Under the pieces are notes generated by a model. The model did not search any database. It was given only the letters and a program-made list of their open reading frames with translations, and had not been told where the DNA came from. The translations under genes and the position numbers were made by a program. This document shows, piece after piece, positions 1-4,817 of a stretch of DNA of 7,092 nt (within the stretch, counting starts at the first letter, position 1; every line of letters begins with the position of its first letter). The stretch is from Planctomycetales bacterium (GTDB lineage: Bacteria > Planctomycetota > Planctomycetia > Pirellulales > UBA7805), in assembly GCA_011772275.1 (NCBI GenBank), contig WVZU01000306.1, positions 178-7,269 of the forward strand, in the 5' to 3' direction.

Positions 1-69
1 CGCCGGCCAGCGGGGACAAGTGGGCCCCGGATCCGTTTTGCTGGTGCTGCTGCTGTTGTGTGGGTTGAT

Positions 70-1110
70 TTAGCGTCCCAGCACGTCCAGCAGGGCGTCT
101 ATCTGGCTGTTGGTGCCGACCGAGATCCGCAGGCCGTCGCCCCAGTTGGGGAAATGCATGTACCGCACCAGGATCTGGGAGGCCTTGAGTTGTTCGAACA
201 GTGTCTTGGCAGCTGCCTGGGGATGGACGGCCCACACAAAATTCGCCTGGGAATCGGTGACGGCGAAATCCAGGTCGCGCAAGGCGGCCGTCAGCCGCTG
301 ACGTGTGCCCAGAATGCTCGCTCGGTTCTCCATCCGCCATGTCTGGTCGTCGATGGCCGCGGTGGCCGCTGCAATCGACAGGCTGTCGCAGTTGTACGAA
401 TCCTTGACCTTGGCCAGGCCGCTGATGATCTGGGGTTGAGCGATCAGGTAGCCGAACCGCAACCCGGCCAACGCGTACGCTTTGCTCAAACTCCGCGACA
501 CCATCACGTTCTCGTGCTGTGCCACCAACCTGACGCAATCGTCTTGGGCAAAGTCGACGTACGCTTCGTCGACCAGCAGGGGGCAGGGCAACTGTGTGGC
601 AAGTTCGGCGATACGATCCGGCGGCAGCATGGTACCGGACGGGCTGTTGGGGTTTGCCAGAAAAACGAGTCGCAAATTGTCGGCCGCGAGGGCAAACGAA
701 TCGTCCAGGGACCAGTCGGGCCGAAAAGGGAATTGTTCAAATTGCGCCCCCTGGATTTCCGCCAGGGTGTGGTAGAGCAGATAGCTGGGATAAGCGGATC
801 GGATCCCCCCCCGTTCGCCGACCATCGCCCGCGTCACGATCGTCAGAATATCATCGCTGCCGTTGCCGCACAGAATCCAATCCGGCGACAGCTGATGCAA
901 CGCGGCCGCCCGTCGGCGAAACGCGTTGGCCAGGGGATCTGGATAGCGGCTCAAGCCGCCCTGCAACACGGACTGAATCGCCCGGGCGACCGCGGGCGAG
1001 GCCGCGTACGGGTTCTCGTTCGTGTTCAGCTTGATGAACTTTCCCCCTTGCGGCTGTTCGCCCGGCACGTAAGCCGCCATGGCCTCAATATTGTCACGAA
1101 AATAAGACAT
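70..1110 (-). CDS. hisC: Histidinol-phosphate aminotransferase HisC
   Basis: A PLP-dependent class I/II aminotransferase that converts imidazole acetol phosphate and glutamate to histidinol phosphate and 2-oxoglutarate in cytoplasmic histidine synthesis. The 346-residue product is of normal family length. Seen in order: the substrate-binding motif LNTNENPY (residues 28-35), GNGSDD (82-87), NPNSPSG (153-159, with the cofactor-contacting Asn), DEAYVDF (181-187, the Asp and Tyr that contact PLP), SRSLSKAYALAGLRFGY (205-221, with K210 as the expected Schiff-base lysine), and GLRISVG near the end (326-332). I chose the ATG at 1110. A TTG 24 bases upstream would add only a Gly/Ser-rich peptide. The Shine-Dalgarno signal is weak: GGGGAG lies about 14 bases upstream of the ATG. 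The stop is TAA. The gene lies 89 bp downstream of hisD on the same strand, so co-transcription is likely. Aromatic or other aminotransferase activity cannot be excluded, but the hisD neighbour makes HisC the best call. Confidence 0.95.
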   Translation of the reverse strand: MSYFRDNIEAMAAYVPGEQPQGGKFIKLNTNENPYAASPAVARAIQSVLQGGLSRYPDPLANAFRRRAAALHQLSPDWILCGNGSDDILTIVTRAMVGERGGIRSAYPSYLLYHTLAEIQGAQFEQFPFRPDWSLDDSFALAADNLRLVFLANPNSPSGTMLPPDRIAELATQLPCPLLVDEAYVDFAQDDCVRLVAQHENVMVSRSLSKAYALAGLRFGYLIAQPQIISGLAKVKDSYNCDSLSIAAATAAIDDQTWRMENRASILGTRQRLTAALRDLDFAVTDSQANFVWAVHPQAAAKTLFEQLKASQILVRYMHFPNWGDGLRISVGTNSQIDALLDVLGR

Positions 1111-1149
1111 CAAACCACCACCACTCCCCGCCAAAACCTAATCCCCCCC

Positions 1150-1205
1150 TTCCCTCTTCCCTCTTCCCTCTTCACTCTTCACTCTTCACTCTTCACTCTT
1201 CACTC
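1150..1205. repeat. Tandem 7-bp repeat array, eight units in two blocks
   Basis: On the plus strand the array reads as three perfect TTCCCTC units (1150-1170) followed by five perfect TTCACTC units (1171-1205), with a partial TTCA after it. The two unit types differ only at base 4 and are not intermingled. A C7 run (1143-1149) adjoins the left end, so 1142-1173 is an unbroken 32-base pyrimidine tract. The array fills much of the hisD-hisC gap and overlaps the last bases of hisD. Each TTCACTC unit contains TCA, a TGA stop on the his-operon strand. Because 7 is not a multiple of 3, these stops fall in all three frames. It resembles the short heptamer repeats found between genes in several bacterial phyla. 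It has no spacers and is not a CRISPR. Confidence 0.97.
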
Positions 1206-2570
1206 TTCATCCGCCAGGCGGATGTCGACGCTCGCTCGATGAGCGGTCAGGCCTTCTTTGTCGGCCAGGCGACGCAGGTCGTCTGCCGCGCTGGTCAGTT
1301 CGGCCGCCGTGTAGTGGATGACGCTGCCCGTGCGGAGGAAATCGTTGGCGCTCAATCCGCTGGCAAAACGTGCTGTGCCGCCGGTGGGCAGGACATGCGA
1401 GGGTCCCGCCACGTAATCGCCCACGGCGACCGGCGTGTAGGGCCCGACAAAGATCGCGCCGGCGTGCACACAATCCTGCACGCGCTGGAAAGCGTCCGCT
1501 GTGGCGATATGCAGGTGTTCGGGTGCGATGTGGTTCACCAGGGCGTTGGCCGCCGCGTCGTCGGCGACCAGGACCAGCGCGCCGAAGGCCTCCAGGCTCT
1601 CTGTTGCCAGGTCGCCCCGTTCCAGCTGCGCCAGCTGGCGGGCGAGGTGCTTTTCGATCTGGTCGCACAGTTGTGGGCTGGTCGTGACCAGGATACTGGC
1701 GCCGGGGGCGTGTTCTGCTTGAGCGATCAAATCGGCGGCGGCGAAATCGGGGCGCGTCGATTCGTCGGCCAGGACGACCACCTCGCTGGGCCCGGCGATC
1801 GAATCGATATCGACCTCGCCGTAGACGTGTTGCTTGGCCAGGGCCACGAACAGGTTGCCCGGCCCGACGATCTTGTCCACCCGTTCGATCCCTTCCACGC
1901 CATAGGCCAGCGCCGCCACGGCTTGAGCGCCCCCCATGCGATACACTTCCTCAATGCCCAGCTCGTGACACGTCGCCAGCAAATCGTGATTGAAGGCCCC
2001 AAAGGGTGTGGGCGGCGCGACGACGGCCAGTTGTTGGACGCCGGCTGCCTGAGCGGGTACGGCGGTCATCAGCAGTGACGAGGGATAAGCGGCCGACCCG
2101 CCCGGCACGCAGATCCCGACTCGACGAAGCGGCAAGTAACGTTGCCGCAGAAACCCACCCTCGCCCGTATCCAGCGTGACATCCCGCTGCAGGATCGCTG
2201 TCTGAAAGCAGAGAATATTTTCGCGAATCCGACGCAGGGTTTCCAGCAGCCGGCCATCTGCCGTTCGATGGGCCTCTGCCAGTTCGTCGGCCGGCACACG
2301 CACCGCGTCCGCCGCAATGTGGACTTTGTCGATCCGCAGGCTGTAGTCAATGACGGCGCTCAGCCCCTCCTTTCGCACGTCGCCACAGATCTGCTGGACG
2401 ACCTCTCGCGGCGTCAATGGTTTTCCAAAGACGTCGATCGTCTTTTGCCGTCCCGACTCGCTGACCACGTCGCCCCGCGGACTCAGCAGTTCCAGCAATT
2501 CGTCGATCGCCGGGTACACATCGCCGTTGCGATAGTCGATCCTGCGGATTTTCAGCTGACTGCTGGACAT
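1200..2570 (-). CDS. hisD: Histidinol dehydrogenase HisD
   Basis: A zinc enzyme that oxidises L-histidinol to L-histidine in two NAD+-dependent steps, the last reactions of histidine synthesis. The product is 456 residues; E. coli HisD is 434. Seen: the Gly-rich VGICVPGGSAAYPSS segment (151-165), GPGNLFVALAKQ (236-247), and the family signature DIDSIAGPSEVVVLAD (254-269). Also seen are Q284 and H287, the catalytic pair E351-H352 in IAPEHLHI, D385, GPSHVLPTGGTARFASGLS (389-407), and H444 near the end. These match E. coli Q259, H262, E326, H327, D360 and H419 with a constant offset of 25, so the core has no net indels and the extra length lies before residue 284, apparently near the N-terminus. 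I chose the ATG at 2570 over an in-frame TTG 18 bases upstream. The last two Glu codons and the TGA stop lie in the heptamer array. hisC follows on the same strand. The gene is divergent from ltaE. Confidence 0.97.
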   Translation of the reverse strand: MSSSQLKIRRIDYRNGDVYPAIDELLELLSPRGDVVSESGRQKTIDVFGKPLTPREVVQQICGDVRKEGLSAVIDYSLRIDKVHIAADAVRVPADELAEAHRTADGRLLETLRRIRENILCFQTAILQRDVTLDTGEGGFLRQRYLPLRRVGICVPGGSAAYPSSLLMTAVPAQAAGVQQLAVVAPPTPFGAFNHDLLATCHELGIEEVYRMGGAQAVAALAYGVEGIERVDKIVGPGNLFVALAKQHVYGEVDIDSIAGPSEVVVLADESTRPDFAAADLIAQAEHAPGASILVTTSPQLCDQIEKHLARQLAQLERGDLATESLEAFGALVLVADDAAANALVNHIAPEHLHIATADAFQRVQDCVHAGAIFVGPYTPVAVGDYVAGPSHVLPTGGTARFASGLSANDFLRTGSVIHYTAAELTSAADDLRRLADKEGLTAHRASVDIRLADEE

Positions 2571-2658
2571 GCTCTCTGACGGCTGCAACCCGTGTTGGGT
2601 GGTTGCCGCCCCGCGAACTCGTTAATCTGACGGGGGGGAGGCGGTCTGGCGTGTCGGT

Positions 2659-2681
2659 TTTGCCTGGCATGTTTGCCTGGC
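2659..2681. repeat. Pair of 10-bp direct repeats, possible operator
   Basis: TTTGCCTGGC occurs at 2659-2668 and again at 2672-2681, a start-to-start distance of 13 bp. The first copy contains the hyphenated palindrome TGCCTGGCA, and the second has TGCCTGGCG. It sits between the divergent hisD and ltaE starts, about 90 bp from hisD and 180 bp from ltaE. A regulator site is possible, but nothing in the window identifies the protein. A chance repeat in a GC-rich region remains plausible. Confidence 0.35.
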
Positions 2682-2847
2682 GGTGTCCCCCGCGGCACAC
2701 GCCGGCTGCCGCGGAAGCAGCTGGCCGGGTCAGCGCGGAAACTCCTGTGGACCCCTTGGTATTCTGCCCGTTCCCGGCGACCATTGTAAGTAGGGTGCGC
2801 CGCGCGTTCTCGATTCCGGCCGCTTTGAAGGACAACTTCCTTACACC

Positions 2848-2852
2848 AGGGG
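2848..2852 (+). promoter_or_regulatory. Ribosome binding site supporting the GTG start of ltaE
   Basis: AGGGG lies 8 bases before the GTG at 2861. It is the best Shine-Dalgarno-like match near the point where threonine aldolase similarity begins. There is no ATG in this frame between 2603 and the conserved N-terminus, so this site decides the start. Confidence 0.55.
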
Positions 2853-2860
2853 TTCGCCTC

Positions 2861-3997
2861 GTGGAACAAGAGATCCTGGATTATCGCAGTGATACGATGA
2901 CGAGGCCCACAGCCCCCATGCGGCGGGCCATGGCCGAGGCCGAAGTGGGGGACGACGTTTTCCAGGAAGACCCCACGGTACGTGCCTTGCAGGATCAGGT
3001 CGCCGAAATGTTGGGCAAGGAAGCTGCCCTTTACCTGCCCTCGGGGTCGATGTCCAACCAGATCGCCGTGCTGGTGCATTGCCGTCCCGGCGATGAATTT
3101 CTTTGCGAGGCCGGCTGCCACATTTACAATTACGAGCAGGGTGCTTTCGCTCAACTGGGAGGCGTTGTGGCTCGCACCCTGCCTGGCCAGCACGGGATCC
3201 TCCATCCCGACCAGTTCCAGGATACCATTCGCCCCGACGATGCCCACTACGTACGCACTCGACTGGTTTGCCTGGAAAACACCCACAACCGCGGAGGCGG
3301 CCGGATTCAACCGTACGAGAACGTGGCCGCCATCTGTCGCTGGGCCCGAGACAACCGGCTGGCTGCGCACCTGGACGGTGCTCGGCTTTTCAATGCCGTC
3401 GTTGCGACAGGGATCGCCGCTGCCGATTGGGCGGCGCACTTCGATACGGTCAGCGTCTGTTTCTCCAAGGGGCTTGGCGCACCGGTGGGCTCTGCCCTGG
3501 CGGGCCCCCGCTGTCTGATCGAACAAGCCCATCGCCGCCGCAAATGCCTGGGGGGCGGCATGCGTCAAGCGGGGATTATCGCCGCCGGCGCGCTGTATGC
3601 CCTGGAACATCATGTCTCGCGTCTGGCCGAGGACCATCAGCATGCCGCCCAGCTGGCGGGGGCGATTCACCAGATTCCCGGCCTCTGGCTGCCGGTTCAA
3701 GAGGTTGACACCAACATCGTGATTTTCGAAGTCGACCCCTGCATCGCCACCGCAAAACAATTTGTTGAGCAACTGCGTCGCTTGGGTCTGCTGATGCTGC
3801 CTGTCGCCCCCACCCGCGTCCGCGCGGTAACGCACCTGGGCCTGCCCCCCACCGCCGCCGTCAAGGCCGCCAGCATACTGCGCCAGGCCGTCGCCACCTG
3901 CACCGCGACCGCGGAAAAAACAGAAGAAAAAACAACGTGTGAAGAAACAGGTAAAGAAATATCGGTCGACCCCTCCCCGATCACGAAGGACCTCTGA
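2861..3997 (+). CDS. ltaE: Low-specificity threonine aldolase
   Basis: A PLP enzyme that cleaves threonine or allo-threonine to glycine and acetaldehyde in the cytoplasm. The product from GTG is 378 residues, against about 333 for E. coli LtaE. Seen: the N-terminal DYRSDTMTRPTAPMRRAM (residues 7-24), VGDDVFQEDPTV (29-40), LPSGSMSNQ (59-67), H87 in CHIYNYE, LENTHNRGGG (138-147), HLDGARLFNAVVA (170-182), the cofactor-lysine motif FSKGLGAPVGS (201-211, K203), GGGMRQAGI (231-239) and VRAVTH (320-325). The core ends near residue 345. After it comes a tail of about 33 residues rich in Lys, Glu and Thr, encoded by an A-rich stretch with two 9-bp direct repeats. An upstream extension to 2603 is open but unlike the family, so the GTG with AGGGG 8 bases upstream is preferred. 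The sirtuin gene follows after 59 bp, so they may be co-transcribed. Confidence 0.93.
   Translation: MEQEILDYRSDTMTRPTAPMRRAMAEAEVGDDVFQEDPTVRALQDQVAEMLGKEAALYLPSGSMSNQIAVLVHCRPGDEFLCEAGCHIYNYEQGAFAQLGGVVARTLPGQHGILHPDQFQDTIRPDDAHYVRTRLVCLENTHNRGGGRIQPYENVAAICRWARDNRLAAHLDGARLFNAVVATGIAAADWAAHFDTVSVCFSKGLGAPVGSALAGPRCLIEQAHRRRKCLGGGMRQAGIIAAGALYALEHHVSRLAEDHQHAAQLAGAIHQIPGLWLPVQEVDTNIVIFEVDPCIATAKQFVEQLRRLGLLMLPVAPTRVRAVTHLGLPPTAAVKAASILRQAVATCTATAEKTEEKTTCEETGKEISVDPSPITKDL
3914..3934 (+). repeat. Two 9-bp A-rich direct repeats in the ltaE tail
   Basis: GAAAAAACA occurs at 3914-3922 and 3926-3934, a 12-bp period that equals four codons and keeps the frame. Each copy holds an A6 run. They encode EKT in the tail segment AEKTEEKTT. 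The local A-richness stands out strongly from the GC-rich gene around it. Confidence 0.8.
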
Positions 3998-4056
3998 CGG
4001 GGCGCGGGGCACCAGCTACGGGTCACCGACAGCCAATCACCCAATTCGGACCCTCC

Positions 4057-4806
4057 ATGACCGATTACCAGAAGATTGCCCGCTGGCTGGCCGAATCCAC
4101 GGACGCCGTCGCCTTCACAGGTGCGGGGATCAGTACCGAGAGCGGCGTGCCTGATTTTCGCAGTCCCGGCGGCGTGTGGTCGAAGTTCCAACCGGTCTAT
4201 TACCAGGATTTTCTCAGCAGCGCTGCGGCACGACACGAATACTGGCGCCAGAAAGCGATCGCTCATCACGAATTCGTCGCCGCTCAGCCCAATCCAGCTC
4301 ATCAGATACTGGCCCGCTGGGAGTCACGGGATCTGTTGCGGGGGGTCATCACGCAAAACATCGACGGCCTGCATCAGCAGGCTGGCAGCCGAAACCTGCT
4401 GGAGTTGCACGGCACCGCTCGCCACATCGCCTGTCTAAACTGCAACGCTCGTCAACCGGCCGATCCCCTGGTCGCTGCGTTTGAACAGACGGGAGGCGTG
4501 CCTGCCTGTCCTGAGTGTGGCAGTGGCCTGATGAAACATGCCACCATTTCATTCGGTCAGCAGCTGCCCGCAGAAGTGCTGCAGGAATCCACTGCCTGGG
4601 CCCGGGCCTGTAGCCTCATGTTCGCCCTGGGCTCGTCCCTGGTCGTCCATCCGGCCGCTGGCATCCCGGAACTAGCCAAACAAGCGGGCGCTCGCCTGGT
4701 AATCATCAACCGCGATCCCACCCCATTGGACGAGATGGCCGACGTGGTCCTTCGATCGAGCCTCAGCGAAGCGCTATCTGGCATCGACAAGCTGCTCGAC
4801 CCGTAA
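4057..4806 (+). CDS. cobB: Sir2-family NAD-dependent protein deacylase
   Basis: A sirtuin that removes acyl groups from protein lysines while consuming NAD+, yielding nicotinamide and O-acyl-ADP-ribose. In bacteria a common target is acetyl-CoA synthetase. The 249 residues are a normal bacterial length. Seen: GAGIS (22-26), GVPDFRS (30-36), TQNIDGLH (99-106), the catalytic H118 in LHG, a zinc site with Cys 126, 129, 151 and 154 in CxxC pairs, FGQQLP (157-162), GSSLVVHPAA (192-201) and VIIN (215-218). The layout and GSSLVV.PAA closely recall Thermotoga Sir2 (class U), not the SIRT5-like class III, which carries Tyr and Arg acyl-selecting residues. The usual Glu of FGExLP is Gln here. The ATG at 4057 is well placed before the conserved domain, and only a weak GGA lies upstream. 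The gene follows ltaE by 59 bp and ends 11 bp from the convergent cytochrome gene. Its substrates are not visible from sequence, and the symbol is by family. Confidence 0.93.
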   Translation: MTDYQKIARWLAESTDAVAFTGAGISTESGVPDFRSPGGVWSKFQPVYYQDFLSSAAARHEYWRQKAIAHHEFVAAQPNPAHQILARWESRDLLRGVITQNIDGLHQQAGSRNLLELHGTARHIACLNCNARQPADPLVAAFEQTGGVPACPECGSGLMKHATISFGQQLPAEVLQESTAWARACSLMFALGSSLVVHPAAGIPELAKQAGARLVIINRDPTPLDEMADVVLRSSLSEALSGIDKLLDP

Positions 4807-4817
4807 TCACTCGGCAC

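Larger units (their letters stand above)
2571..2860. promoter_or_regulatory. Divergent intergenic region between hisD and ltaE
   Basis: These 290 bp separate the start codons of two divergent genes, so promoters for both should lie here or very close by. I found no convincing -35/-10 pair on either strand. A weak TGTAAG near 2785 has only a poor TTGGTA at 2756 with too long a spacer. The region is GC-rich and has no recognisable riboswitch or attenuator. The plus-strand frame that leads into ltaE stays open back to 2603, but its translation is Arg/Pro/Ala-rich with no family resemblance. I treat it as non-coding. The one ordered element is the pair of direct repeats listed separately. Confidence 0.5.

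Noticed and set aside
1150..1205. CRISPR array
   Set aside because: Units are 7 bp with no spacers and no cas genes nearby.
58..1242. 394-residue open frame on the plus strand across hisC
   Set aside because: It is antisense to a clear HisC with intact motifs. Its translation has no family resemblance and ends in a repeat-derived SLFTLHSS-type string.
1239..2078. 279-residue plus-strand open frame inside hisD
   Set aside because: It is a shadow of the conserved HisD core, produced by high GC and few stops in the opposite frame.
2661..2682. Sigma-54 promoter around TGGCATGTTTGCC
   Set aside because: The GG to GC distance is 7 bases where 10 are required.
2603..2860. 86-residue N-terminal extension of ltaE
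   Set aside because: The frame is open, but the sequence is Arg/Pro/Ala-rich and unlike the family. A GTG with a suitable AGGGG lies right where similarity begins.
3914..3935. Canonical -1 slippery heptamer in the A runs of ltaE
   Set aside because: In the reading frame the codons are GAA AAA ACA, so the X XXY YYZ pattern is not met. Only generic A-run slippage remains possible.
2552..4012. 486-residue minus-strand open frame across ltaE
   Set aside because: It is antisense to threonine aldolase, which has every expected motif. The opposite-strand translation is Gly/Arg-rich with a poly-Phe stretch from the A runs.
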